Positions 26,264-34,807 are shown, numbered from the stretch's first letter. The stretch is DNA of 64,000 bases from Haloferax litoreum (GCF_009674605.1 NZ_WKJO01000003.1:124001-188000); one strand, 5' to 3'. Program-made: numbers and translations. Notes: generated from the letters alone by a model not told the origin.

Positions 26264-27139
26264 ATGAGCGACTCCGCCTCCCCGCTTCGAATTCTGCTCA
26301 CCAACGACGACGGTATCGACGCCCCCGGCCTCGCCGCGATGCGCGAAGAACTCACCGCCATCGGAGAGGTGACCGTCGTCGCACCCGCGGAGAACCAAAG
26401 CGGCGTCGGGCGCGCCCGCAACGAACACGCCATCCGCCGAGACCACCCGTGGGGGTACGCCCTCGAAGGAACGCCCGCAGACTGTGTCGCGTACGGTCTC
26501 CGTGGCCTCGACGCGGACTTCGATATCGTCGTCTCTGGTATCAACGACGGCCCGAACGCCGGTAACTACGTCGTCGGCCGGTCGGGGACGGTCGGCGCAG
26601 GAATCGAATCGGCATTCCTCGGCACGCCGGCACTCGCAATCTCCAGTTACCACGCACGGGACTTCTTCTGCCACCCGCCAGAAGAGTACGACTTCTCTCG
26701 ACCGGCCCGCGTCGCTCGCGCCCTCACCGAACGCGTCTGCGGGGCCGGAATCTTCGACGACGTGGACCTCCTCAACGTGAACGCCCCAATCGACGTTCCG
26801 AACCCTCGCATGCGCGTGACCCGCCCACTCGCAGACTACGACCAACAGGTCGACCACCACGACGATACCACCTTGCTCCCCGACGGTGACCGCGAAGACG
26901 GACTCGGCGACGACGAGGTTCTCGTCCGTCTGCGCGACGTGTCGTGGCCCGATACCGTCGGATACCAAAACCCGTTCCCACCGAACGACGAGTATCGAGC
27001 ACGCTACCCCGTCGGAAGTGACCGCCGCGCGATGGTCGACGGCGAGGTGAGTGTCTCACCCCTCGCGGTTCACCACGGGCACACGGAAGACCCGAAACTC
27101 GCGAGTGTCGTCGAGAGTCTCTCCGAGCACGTCGAGTGA
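26264..27139 (+). CDS. surE: 5'/3'-nucleotidase SurE
   Basis: 291 residues with the full SurE signature: ILLTNDDGIDAPGL (metal-binding Asp-Asp), VVAPAENQSGVGRA, VSGINDGPNAG and YSGTVGAG-type GRSGTVGAGIESAFLGTPALAIS. SurE is a metal-dependent phosphatase that removes phosphate from nucleoside 5'- and 3'-monophosphates and participates in stress survival and nucleotide salvage in bacteria and archaea. The C-terminal third is Asp-rich, as expected for a haloarchaeal form. Monocistronic by spacing: more than 100 bases on both sides. Confidence 0.95.
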   Translation: MSDSASPLRILLTNDDGIDAPGLAAMREELTAIGEVTVVAPAENQSGVGRARNEHAIRRDHPWGYALEGTPADCVAYGLRGLDADFDIVVSGINDGPNAGNYVVGRSGTVGAGIESAFLGTPALAISSYHARDFFCHPPEEYDFSRPARVARALTERVCGAGIFDDVDLLNVNAPIDVPNPRMRVTRPLADYDQQVDHHDDTTLLPDGDREDGLGDDEVLVRLRDVSWPDTVGYQNPFPPNDEYRARYPVGSDRRAMVDGEVSVSPLAVHHGHTEDPKLASVVESLSEHVE

Positions 27140-27295
27140 AGTAGCGACGAGTGCGTTCGGTCACCTGATTCGAGGGCTGGACCTCGCCCGGGAACAGACC
27201 GCACGTGACGACAGTTCCGAATTTCTCCTGATTTCGACTGTGTTAGCAACGCTCGCGTCGGTATCGCTAACCGCTAGGACCGCTAACATCTTCCG

Positions 27296-28936
27296 ATGAG
27301 TCTCCGCGGGTCCACCCTCACCCTCGCCGTCGTCACGATGCTACTCCTCACGAGCGTCGGCCCGGTTACGGCGGTTCCTAACGCCCGAATTACCGTGAGT
27401 GACGCGACGGTCACACCGACCACACCCGTCGTCGGCGAACAGGTCGTCGTCTCAGTCACTATCTCGAACTCGGTCGGCAGTCCCTCTGCCGCCGAAATCG
27501 AGGAGGTCAGACTCACCGACGGTGCGGACGATAAAACCGCCCGTGCTCAGCGACTCGGCACGCTCTCTCCCGGAGATTCGGTGACCGTTCCGCTCGCGCT
27601 GACGTTCGAGACGGCAGGACCACGCAAACTCTCGCTCACCGTCACTGGAACAGACGAAGACGGAGACGACGTGCGAATCGAACGACCGGTCCCGATAGCC
27701 GTCGAAGATGCACCGCCGCTGGTAGACGTCGAAATCGAAGACGCCGTCGTCGACGCCGAAACGCGTGTCGCGGTGTCACTCTCGAATCCAACGACAGCAG
27801 ACATGCGGAACATCGTCGTCTCTGTCGCCGAGTTCGGCGGCACGACACCGGTCAGAACGGCCTCGGTCGCGACCCTTCCAGCGGGTGCGACGGAGGTCCG
27901 AAATCTCACCGTCGTCCCCGCCGAAGTCGGTGAATCGACGCTCGAACTCGGCGTCAACTACACCACTGCGTCCGGGACCGAACGGACACTGAGTGTCGAC
28001 ACTCCCGTTCTGACGGCCGCGTTCGCCGACGACGTACAACTCACACTTAGCCCCGTCCGCGAGGGCGACGACGGTGCCGCCGCACCCGATATCGTGTCAC
28101 TCCTCGCTGGAGGTGGTGGCGCAGGTGCCGCCCTTGGTGGCGGCGTGACGGACGGTGCGGACGACGAATCCACGGAGTCGACCGCCCGTTTCGACGTCGT
28201 CGTCACGAACTTCGGGTCGGCACCGATTTCAGACGTGGTCGTCGAACCCACGACACAGGGTGCAGTGCTCCCGAGACTGTCGATTCCGGGGCCAATTCCC
28301 CCGGGTGAATCGGGAACTGCGACGCTGGACCTCTCGGAAGTGCGTGAGACTGGCCCCCTCACACTCCGGGCCACGTATCGTGTCGGCGTCCAACCCGGAG
28401 AGACCACTCGCACAATCGAGTATCGACCCGCTGTCGCTGACCTCGTGTTTACGGACCTCGACGTATCCGTCGAAGACGGTGACCTCCGAATCCTCGGGAA
28501 CGTCGCCAATCAGGGTCGTGGAGACGCCGAAGGCGTGGTCGTCGAACTCGCCGAATCAGACACCGTCACACCGCGTTACCCACAGCGAGATTACTTCGTC
28601 GGGCGCATCACCCCGAGTGACTTCGCTCCCTTCGAACTCACCGGCAGCGTCGCCGACGACACGACAGACGTGACGGTCACTGTTCGGTACACCGTCGACG
28701 GCGCGGAAGTCGTCCGCGAGACGGTGGTCGACGTACCGAATGAGGACCAGTCCGGTGGGTTCTCCGTGAGTGGACTGGGAGGCGGGGAAGCCGGTGCCGT
28801 ATCAAGTGGTGTCGACCCGACTGGGTTGTTCTCGGGACTCGATCCGACGGCGAGAAGTATCGTCGTCGTCGCACTCGTGGTGCTTCTCGTCCTCCCGGTT
28901 GCAGCAGTGATACGTATTCGGCGTGACGCGAGATGA
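27296..28936 (+). CDS. Secreted CARDB/S-layer-like protein with C-terminal membrane anchor
   Basis: 546 residues. Sec-type signal peptide at residues 1-25 (LTLAVVTMLLLTSVGPVTAVP), then several Ig-like beta domains of the COG1361/CARDB type (ATVTPTTPVVGEQVVVSVTISNSVGSPSAAEI; FDVVVTNFGSAPISDVVVEPT; DLRILGNVANQGRGDAEGVVVELAE). A Gly/Ala-rich loop around 255-275 and a C-terminal helix (IVVVALVVLLVLPVAAVIRIRRDAR) place the bulk outside the cell. Its stop overlaps the start of an FtsX/MacB permease, so the two are probably one unit: an exported domain protein working with the permease. Confidence 0.85.
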   Translation: MSLRGSTLTLAVVTMLLLTSVGPVTAVPNARITVSDATVTPTTPVVGEQVVVSVTISNSVGSPSAAEIEEVRLTDGADDKTARAQRLGTLSPGDSVTVPLALTFETAGPRKLSLTVTGTDEDGDDVRIERPVPIAVEDAPPLVDVEIEDAVVDAETRVAVSLSNPTTADMRNIVVSVAEFGGTTPVRTASVATLPAGATEVRNLTVVPAEVGESTLELGVNYTTASGTERTLSVDTPVLTAAFADDVQLTLSPVREGDDGAAAPDIVSLLAGGGGAGAALGGGVTDGADDESTESTARFDVVVTNFGSAPISDVVVEPTTQGAVLPRLSIPGPIPPGESGTATLDLSEVRETGPLTLRATYRVGVQPGETTRTIEYRPAVADLVFTDLDVSVEDGDLRILGNVANQGRGDAEGVVVELAESDTVTPRYPQRDYFVGRITPSDFAPFELTGSVADDTTDVTVTVRYTVDGAEVVRETVVDVPNEDQSGGFSVSGLGGGEAGAVSSGVDPTGLFSGLDPTARSIVVVALVVLLVLPVAAVIRIRRDAR

Positions 28937-30111
28937 GTCGCCTCACTGACACACTCGTGGGGGTTGGGTCGAACCCCGAGGGAGTCTTAGCGTCGGTGTA
29001 CCTCGCCCGCAGAAACCTCGCACGGAACAGTCTTCGGTCGACACTCGCCATCCTCGGAATCATCATCGGGGTGTTCGCAATCGCCACGCTCGGTATCCTC
29101 GGGAGCGTCATCCAACTCACCGCCGCAGACGCACTCGGTGGACTCGGCGACCAGGTTATTGTCTCACCCAATGCCGACGCCGGAATCGAACGGCTGACCG
29201 ACCGTGACGTGACGACGATAACACGGGCCGTCGGCGAGGATGCGACGGTCATCCCCGTCGTCACTGGAGGCGCCCTCGTCGAGCGCGGAGAAGCCAGAAC
29301 CTTCGCCGCACTCTACGCCGTCGAACGGCCGGGAGACCTCTTCGCCGCGGAATCGGGAGAACTTCCAGAACGACACCGCCGCGGTGCTATCGTCGGGAGC
29401 GGCGTCGCCGACGAACTCGACGTCGAAGTCGGGCGGACGATTACCATCGAGGGCCGCGAGTACCGTGTCGTCGCCGTCCTCGGCGAGTCAGATGGGTTCA
29501 ACCTCCTCCAACCAGACGGTGCTGTCTTGATTCCACGAACGGCGTTCGCAGACGAATCGTACACACAGGTCATCGTCCGCGCCGAGTCGGGGAGTCAAGC
29601 AGCGACGGCAGCGGACGCGATTCGAGCGTCGGTGAACGCCCGCGAAGAGCGTGTCAGCATCCTCGAACTCTCGCGCATCGTCGACCGTATCGACCAGTTC
29701 TTTGGCTTGTTGAACGCCTTTCTCATCGCCATCGGTGCCGTCTCACTCGTCGTCGCCGGCGTGAGCATCCTGAACGTGATGTTGATGAGTGTCTCCGAAC
29801 GACGCGGCGAGATTGGTGTCCTCAGAGCCGTCGGAGTTCAACGGAGAGACGTTCTTCGGACCGTTCTCGTCGAAGCCGGGTTACTCGGGTTCGTCGGCGG
29901 CGTCGTCGGTGCGGTCATCAGCGGCCTCGTGGCGCTGGGGTTGTATCTCGCCGTCCCTGAGGTGACGCTTCCGGTCGTCGTCAACCCCAGAACCGCCGGG
30001 TACCTCGTGTTCGCCGTCCTGTTCGGCATCGTCATCAGTTTGGCGAGTGGCCTCTATCCCGCGTGGCGTGCGGCGAACGAACGTCCGGTAGAAGCACTTC
30101 GCGTCAAGTGA
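28933..30111 (+). CDS. ABC transporter permease, MacB/FtsX type
   Basis: 392 residues: a first membrane segment near residue 40 (STLAILGIIIGVFAIATLGILG), a ~200-residue extracellular MacB periplasmic-core domain, then three C-terminal segments (LLNAFLIAIGAVSLVVAGVSILNVML; GLLGFVGGVVGAVISGLVALGLYLAV; YLVFAVLFGIVISLASGLYPAWRAA) with the FtsX signature SVSERRGEIGVLRAVG. These systems act as mechanotransmitters or lipoprotein/peptide exporters and need a LolD-like ATPase. No ATPase gene lies beside it in this window. Translationally coupled (ATGA) to the CARDB protein upstream. Confidence 0.9.
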   Translation: MSRLTDTLVGVGSNPEGVLASVYLARRNLARNSLRSTLAILGIIIGVFAIATLGILGSVIQLTAADALGGLGDQVIVSPNADAGIERLTDRDVTTITRAVGEDATVIPVVTGGALVERGEARTFAALYAVERPGDLFAAESGELPERHRRGAIVGSGVADELDVEVGRTITIEGREYRVVAVLGESDGFNLLQPDGAVLIPRTAFADESYTQVIVRAESGSQAATAADAIRASVNAREERVSILELSRIVDRIDQFFGLLNAFLIAIGAVSLVVAGVSILNVMLMSVSERRGEIGVLRAVGVQRRDVLRTVLVEAGLLGFVGGVVGAVISGLVALGLYLAVPEVTLPVVVNPRTAGYLVFAVLFGIVISLASGLYPAWRAANERPVEALRVK

Positions 30112-30164
30112 CGCCGAGAGGCGGCGCGCTTTGGAGACTGTGCTGGAGGTCGAGAACGTCGACG

Positions 30165-30569
30165 CTACGTCGTGGTCAAGGTGCCTGCTTGCGAGAGGTA
30201 CGCAGCGAGGTCTGACGTCGTGATGATGCCGATGACGCCCTCGTCGTCGTCGACGACTGGCATGTGGTGGAACCCGTGTTCGGTCATCGACTCGGCGACG
30301 TCGGTGATTGGGTCTTGCGCGTCCGCAGTGATGACGTCGGTGGTCATGTAGCGTTCGACCGTCGTCTGCGCCTTCGGTTGACTCTTGGCGACGATTCTGA
30401 CGAAATCGGTCGTCGTCAGGATACCGTCGAGGTGGTTCGATTCGTCCACGACGACGACCGAACTGATGTTGTTGTCGAGCATCAACTGGGCCGCGTCCTC
30501 CACGAGCGTGTCGGCCGTGACCGTGTGGAGATTCGTGGACATGAGTCTCGCAACAAAGATATCTTCCAT
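30165..30569 (-). CDS. CBS-domain pair protein
   Basis: 134 residues from ATG 30569 (MEDIFVARLMSTNLHTVTADTLVEDAAQLMLDNN). Two consecutive CBS motifs are visible: DNNISSVVVVDESNHLDGILTTTDFVR and EHGFHHMPVVDDDEGVIGIITTSDLAAYL. Stand-alone CBS pairs bind adenosine nucleotides and act as energy or ligand sensors; the partner here is unknown. It is convergent with the permease gene (54-base gap). Confidence 0.9.
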   Translation of the reverse strand: MEDIFVARLMSTNLHTVTADTLVEDAAQLMLDNNISSVVVVDESNHLDGILTTTDFVRIVAKSQPKAQTTVERYMTTDVITADAQDPITDVAESMTEHGFHHMPVVDDDEGVIGIITTSDLAAYLSQAGTLTTT

Positions 30570-30828
30570 AATAATTCCAGACAGAGTCAATGTATAAATG
30601 TTAGCTTCCATCACGTATTTGGTGGGTACTTCTGCAGAGCGGCGAATTCGGTGACGTGAGGTGGGCAGGTACGGTGGTAGTACGCGTCGAGAGCGCGTAG
30701 ATGCGACCCGACCGAACCCGACGTGGTGCGACCTGAGTAACCTCGCCGCCCGCGACATGGCGTGTCTTCGATGCCGACCAGACTGCTCACGTCGCGGGGC
30801 TTAATTTCTTCCCGACGTAACCGTACCT

Positions 30829-31362
30829 ATGGAACCTGCGCAGACGGCCACGTTCGGTGGTGGATGTTTCTGGTGTATCGAAGCAGCGTTCAAAGAACTC
30901 GATGGGATTAGCGACGTTACCTCGGGGTACGCCGGTGGGACCGTCGAAAATCCGACCTACGAGCAGGTCTGTTCCGGTACGACTGGTCACGCGGAAGTCA
31001 TCCAAGTCGAGTACGACCAGAACGTCGTCGACTACGACGAGTTACTCGACGTCTTCTTCGCCGTCCACGACCCGACGCAACTCAACAGACAGGGACCCGA
31101 CGTCGGAACCCAGTATCGATCTATCGTCCTCTATCACGACGACGACCAACGCCGCCTCGCGGACGCATACGTCGAGGCCCTCGACGACTCCTACGACGAC
31201 AACGTCGTGACGGAGGTAGAACCCATCGAGACGTTCTACGAGGCCGAACCGTACCACCAAGACTACTTCGAGAAGAACCCGAACGACGCGTACTGCCAGT
31301 TCCACGCGAGTCCCAAGATAGAGAAGGTGCGCGAGAAGTTCGCCGACAAACTCGCAAACTGA
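30829..31362 (+). CDS. msrA: Peptide methionine-S-oxide reductase MsrA
   Basis: 177 residues, the usual size. The catalytic motif GGGCFWCIEA places the nucleophilic Cys at residue 13. YAGGTVENPTYEQVCSGTTGHAEV, FFAVHDPTQLNRQGPDVGTQYRSIVLY and EPYHQDYFEKNP are the standard MsrA signatures. It reduces methionine-S-sulfoxide in oxidised proteins or free Met, using thioredoxin. A TTAATTTCTTCC stretch at ~30800 lies ahead of the start. Confidence 0.96.
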   Translation: MEPAQTATFGGGCFWCIEAAFKELDGISDVTSGYAGGTVENPTYEQVCSGTTGHAEVIQVEYDQNVVDYDELLDVFFAVHDPTQLNRQGPDVGTQYRSIVLYHDDDQRRLADAYVEALDDSYDDNVVTEVEPIETFYEAEPYHQDYFEKNPNDAYCQFHASPKIEKVREKFADKLAN

Positions 31363-31476
31363 GTATCACCACGCACCACTACGAGGTGCCTGTTCCGCGA
31401 ATTCTGCTGCGTCTTCCGTCTCACCTCAACCGCGATTTCGATACTTGGTGAACAGTTCACGACAGCCAAGCATTGT

Positions 31477-31494
31477 ACAAATTTTAGAATTTGT
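31477..31494. repeat. Near-palindrome ACAAATTTTAGAATTTGT
   Basis: 18-bp near-perfect inverted repeat, 880 bases upstream of parA. Related in sequence to the perfect palindrome at 32307-32326. Confidence 0.6.
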
Positions 31495-31596
31495 AAGAAT
31501 TGGAGTGGTTCAAAAGCGGGTTCACATCCCCGGATTCGTGCTCGATACGAGCCTCGGACTCAGGTTCATCTGTTTCGCTGTCGAGTCCGCGTTCGA

Positions 31597-31615
31597 ACAC
31601 CACTGTGTCCGCAGT
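31597..31615 (-). other. Origin recognition box-like element (ORB 1)
   Basis: On the minus strand ACTGCGGACACAGTGGTGT, a full match to the 19-bp consensus ACWSCGGACAYNGTGGTGT shared with the copies around the orc gene. It is isolated, about 2.4 kb left of the main cluster. Confidence 0.7.
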
Positions 31616-32128
31616 ATCGTCACACTAGACTCCGTGAGAGTCACGAATTCAAGAATATCGCGACGACCAAAGTGGACACACCAGAGAGTGAGAGAACAGT
31701 GAAAAGTTTGTAGAATGTTCAAAATTTGTGAAAGTTGTAGAATGCTCGCGAGGTGGAGATTGTCGACGAGTTATACACGTTGGAGAATGTGTGGTGTGGT
31801 CTGGACGGGCAGTCGAACCCCGGTCAGGGACGAGGACCTTTGACGAAGACATCGAACAGTGTGCCGAATCGTACGCGAAGAAGTGTGGGTCGAAAGGTGG
31901 TAGGACTGAGCAGTGGGTCGACGTAGCGAGTTCGACCAACGTCACGGATACATCCACGAACACGACCCACAGTCTCCAATTTCCTCACAGTGAGCAACGT
32001 GGAGTATGGGGACACTTCCGAGACGGTTCTCGCGGTTCGGACAGCGTCCACTGGGCAGAAGTGGCACACCGTCCACAGAGTGCCCACCGTGTGCCAATTG
32101 AGCACAGCTCAAAATCCGCAAACAGTAC

Positions 32129-32146
32129 ACAAATTTTAAAAATTTT
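32129..32146. repeat. Near-palindrome ACAAATTTTAAAAATTTT
   Basis: AT-only inverted repeat about 210 bases upstream of parA, related to the elements at 31477 and 32307. Confidence 0.55.
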
Positions 32147-32306
32147 GGACATTCTGGAAAGTGCATACATTTCCAACTGTCTTGACAGTCTAAAAGTCGT
32201 GAATAGGATTATGTACGAGTAGGAAGAACGTGATTTCGAGCGCCGAAATGCCCACACAGTCCACAATTCAAACGAAGTTTGGAGTGTCCGCACAGCCAAC
32301 ACAGCT

Positions 32307-32326
32307 CACAAATTGTACAATTTGTG
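32307..32326. promoter_or_regulatory. Perfect 20-bp palindrome directly upstream of parA
   Basis: CACAAATTGTACAATTTGTG is its own reverse complement. It ends 29 bases before the parA ATG, where it would overlap the basal promoter, so it may be an operator or a centromere-like site bound by the ParA partner protein. Confidence 0.65.
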
Positions 32327-32355
32327 GAATGTCTGCGGTTAGAGAGGGCCGGTAG

Positions 32356-33180
32356 ATGTCGAGAGCAGTGAGCGTTTCACTTCAGAAAGGTGGCGTCGGG
32401 AAGACGACGATTGCCATCAACCTCGCAGACGCGTTAGCCGCACGAGACAACGACGTCCTCCTCATCGACCTGGACCAGCAAGGGAACGCAACCGAAGGGG
32501 TCGGAATGAAAGACGCCTACGAGTCGGCAGACCCGAACATCGGCGACGTCCTCACAGACGACGACCCAATCGACGTTCGAGAGACGATTCACACACGCGA
32601 GAGTTTCGACGTGATACCCGCGCACGTCGACCTCGACGACATCGAAGACCGAGTTCGAAACTCCACGTTCGGCGTCCTCTGGGTGCGCCGTCGCATCGTC
32701 GACCCACTACTCGACGACGACTACGACTACATCGTCATCGACTCACCACCGAGTCTCGGACCACTCTCGGATGCAGCGCTCATTGGAACGGGACACGTCG
32801 TCGTTCCCCTCCTCATGAGCGAACCCAGTGTGAGCGGGTTCGAACGGATGTTCGAACAGCAAATCGGGCCGATTCGTCGCGAAGTCGAACTCGAAATTTT
32901 GGCAATCGTCCCGAACGACCTCACAGGGAACAACGAAGAGCGGCGAATCATTCGTGACCTCGAAGAGTCGCCCTTCGAGAAGTTCATTCCCGAGTTCGCT
33001 CGTTCGGACCTCTTCGACGACCCCGAGTCCAAAGGTCCCGGAATCCGTCACCGAATCGCGTTCAGTCGGGCGTGGCGTGACGGAAAGACGCTCCGGGAGT
33101 ACGACCCGTCGAACGACATGCTCGACAGACTCGACGAACTCGCCGCAATCGTCGAGCGAGGAGGACCGGAAGATGCCTAA
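32356..33180 (+). CDS. parA: ParA/Soj-type partition ATPase
   Basis: 274 residues. Deviant Walker A KGGVGKTT at residues 11-18, LLIDLDQQGNATEGVG (A'), and DYIVIDSPPSLGPLSDAAL (Walker B) identify the ParA/MinD superfamily, chromosome/plasmid-partition branch. No membrane-targeting helix of MinD type is seen at the C-terminus. ParA ATPases position DNA together with a DNA-binding partner. The neighbouring acidic protein overlaps its stop codon and is the candidate partner. Placement beside an orc1/cdc6 gene and palindromic DNA fits a role in origin segregation. Confidence 0.93.
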   Translation: MSRAVSVSLQKGGVGKTTIAINLADALAARDNDVLLIDLDQQGNATEGVGMKDAYESADPNIGDVLTDDDPIDVRETIHTRESFDVIPAHVDLDDIEDRVRNSTFGVLWVRRRIVDPLLDDDYDYIVIDSPPSLGPLSDAALIGTGHVVVPLLMSEPSVSGFERMFEQQIGPIRREVELEILAIVPNDLTGNNEERRIIRDLEESPFEKFIPEFARSDLFDDPESKGPGIRHRIAFSRAWRDGKTLREYDPSNDMLDRLDELAAIVERGGPEDA

Positions 33181-33901
33181 AGAAAACCGGTTCGCCGGTC
33201 TCGGAGAAGCGATGGAGTCTACCGCGGACGACGACGAAGACGAGTCCGTGGAGGCCGAGGACACGGAAGAAACCGAAAGCGAGCGTACTGAAGAAGCCGA
33301 AACTGAGCACGGTGCCGAAGGGACGTCCACGGCCGAAGCAGTGTCGGCAACGGAGACGGCGTCGACTTCGGATACTACGTCAAATTCGGGTACTGCGTCG
33401 ACTTCAGACACAGCCTCGGAAGATAGCGATGGAAGTGAAATCGAGACGAACCACAGACCGTCGGAAGCGGCGACGCCTTCAGAGTCGAATGCAGGAGACA
33501 CCGACCCAATACCACCAGCAGATGTCGTCGCGGAATCGACACCGACGACCGACGGCAGAAACACCGGCGACGAGAGCAGTGCCGACGGCGACAACGAGGG
33601 CCACGACGAAGATAGCTCAGCGAGCGAGGGGAGTCAGGCCGAAGAGCAGCAAGTCGCATCGGTAGACGGAGATGGTGGGCCCGCGTTCGAGTTCGAAGCG
33701 ACGACCGCAAAGAGCATCTACGTCCGGACCGAGACACTCGACCGGATGGACGACGCCGAGTTCGAAGTCGAGTCACTACTTCGCCGCGAACACGACATCC
33801 GCGACTTGACCGGACGCGAGTTCCACGATGCCCTCGTGCGAATCGCAGCGACGTATCCCGACGAGATTGCCGACGCAATCGTTCGAACGCGGGACGAGTA
33901 G
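33173..33901 (+). CDS. Acidic ParA-partner protein (unknown family)
   Basis: 242 residues from ATG 33173, overlapping the parA stop by eight bases. Residues 1-15 are MPKENRFAGLGEAME; residues ~20-160 are low-complexity Glu/Asp/Ser/Thr sequence without predicted structure. The last ~85 residues form the only folded part (EFEATTAKSIYVRTETLDRMDDAEFEVESLLRREHDIRDLTGREFHDALVRIAATYPDEI). KSIYVRxET-D might be the strand of a ribbon-helix-helix-like DNA-binding unit. ParB-like function is inferred only from gene order and overlap; no ParB motif is present. Confidence 0.8.
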   Translation: MPKENRFAGLGEAMESTADDDEDESVEAEDTEETESERTEEAETEHGAEGTSTAEAVSATETASTSDTTSNSGTASTSDTASEDSDGSEIETNHRPSEAATPSESNAGDTDPIPPADVVAESTPTTDGRNTGDESSADGDNEGHDEDSSASEGSQAEEQQVASVDGDGGPAFEFEATTAKSIYVRTETLDRMDDAEFEVESLLRREHDIRDLTGREFHDALVRIAATYPDEIADAIVRTRDE

Positions 33902-34016
33902 ACACACACCGTCGTTTTACTCACGTGATTCCCGTCGTCGAGAGACGATGAGTAACTGACGGGGCTTCGGTAGTCGACGGCGTTCCGGTGACCGATGGCA
34001 CCAACGTGTCGTCAAA

Positions 34017-34035
34017 ACAGCGGACATGAAGGTGT
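34017..34035 (+). other. ORB-like element 2
   Basis: ACAGCGGACATGAAGGTGT, plus strand. Matches the consensus except AA before GGTGT. Confidence 0.6.
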
Positions 34036-34170
34036 TCGGGTCTCTTCTGTGTTCCACAGTTGCCCCCTCGGTGTCGTCCAGAACACGTCGGTTTCTGAAT
34101 TGCTCGGAGACGGACCGTCGACGTGTGAGACTCGAAACGGTGGACTTCCCACCGAAGGCGGAGGTTTCGG

Positions 34171-34189
34171 ACCCCATCATGTCCGGAGT
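34171..34189 (-). other. ORB-like element 3
   Basis: Minus strand ACTCCGGACATGATGGGGT. Confidence 0.6.
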
Positions 34190-34358
34190 AATCGAGGAGT
34201 ACCGTGGATGGAAGCCTCGATTGTGTACGGACCCATGGATAAGAGTCGCGAAAGTGCAGGTTGCTTCCGAGACGGGAACTCGAGACTCCAGCGGAGTTCA
34301 GACAGCGAAGTTAACGAGGAGACACGGGGGCTAACCCCCACGAGACGCGGTAACAGAG

Positions 34359-34377
34359 ACACCACGATGTCCGCAGT
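34359..34377 (-). other. ORB-like element 4
   Basis: Minus strand ACTGCGGACATCGTGGTGT, a full consensus match, left side of the A/T-rich block. Confidence 0.75.
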
Positions 34378-34474
34378 TCACGGGAGAGGCGAAGCCACAG
34401 AGTAGAGAAACGTGAGAGAGTTCCGAACACGGTGACTGACCGCCTCACTAACGGGTCGAAGGAGACGAACACTC

Positions 34475-34493
34475 ACACCACTTTGTCCGCTGT
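34475..34493 (-). other. ORB-like element 5
   Basis: Minus strand ACAGCGGACAAAGTGGTGT, immediately left of the A/T-rich block. Confidence 0.75.
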
Positions 34494-34557
34494 TCTCGGG
34501 TGAAAACGGTAGGGGGAGTGAAACGGTGAGAGGTGTTATGTTAGTTGCACGAGTCGG

Positions 34558-34672
34558 CAGGTAATAAATTAATTACAATTGGCTATTCTCAGTTTTAGTC
34601 CTTCTCCACTACGGATTTGGTTTAACATGTACTAATATAAATCTTTCTTAAATTAACTACTCTCAAACTCTG
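34558..34672. other. A/T-rich duplex-unwinding element
   Basis: A/T-dominated stretch including GGTAATAAATTAATTACAAT and AATATAAATCTTTCTTAAAT, flanked by ORB-like element 5 on the left and 6 on the right in inverted orientation. Best candidate for the melting site of the origin. Confidence 0.75.
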
Positions 34673-34696
34673 GCCCTTCCACCTTCGAGTGCTAGA

Positions 34697-34715
34697 ACAG
34701 CGGACACAGTGGAGG
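34697..34715 (+). other. ORB-like element 6
   Basis: ACAGCGGACACAGTGGAGG followed by GGGTG: a long G-run as in known ORB elements. Overlaps the region just upstream of the orc TATA box. Confidence 0.75.
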
Positions 34716-34734
34716 GGGTGTGTTGCACCCTGAG

Positions 34735-34742
34735 TATATAAA
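34735..34742 (+). promoter_or_regulatory. TATA box of orc1/cdc6
   Basis: TATATAAA about 66 bases upstream of the ATG at 34808, lying between ORB-like elements 6 and 7. Orc protein bound to these boxes would cover its own promoter, which suggests autoregulation. Confidence 0.6.
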
Positions 34743-34750
34743 CAACGGGA

Positions 34751-34769
34751 ACAGCGGACACTCCGGACG
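34751..34769 (+). other. ORB-like element 7 (diverged)
   Basis: ACAGCGGACACTCCGGACG followed by CGGTGGT: the CGGACA half is intact and the G-rich half is displaced by about seven bases. Confidence 0.5.
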
Positions 34770-34807
34770 CGGTGGTTTTATCAACGAAGTGGTCGAATTG
34801 TGTGAGT

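Larger units (their letters stand above)
31363..32355. other. 1-kb AT-rich non-coding region upstream of parA
   Basis: No convincing gene. The stretch is distinctly richer in A/T than neighbours and contains clustered palindromic AAATT/AATTT elements (31477-31494, 31718-31732, 32129-32146, 32307-32326), a direct repeat GTTTGTAGAATG/GTTGTAGAATG at 31706 and 31733, and one copy of the ORB-like 19-mer at 31597-31615. I read it as the left flank of the replication-origin locus and a possible partition or operator region for ParA. Confidence 0.6.
33902..34807. other. Predicted replication origin (oriC) upstream of orc1/cdc6
   Basis: About 900 non-coding bases containing six ORB-like 19-mers (34017, 34171, 34359, 34475, 34697, 34751) and an A/T-rich block at about 34558-34672. 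Copies left of the A/T block at 34171, 34359 and 34475 point leftwards and those right of it at 34697 and 34751 point rightwards, so inverted boxes flank the A/T block. This matches the known haloarchaeal origin design of ORBs around a duplex-unwinding element next to an orc1/cdc6 gene. Confidence 0.85.
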
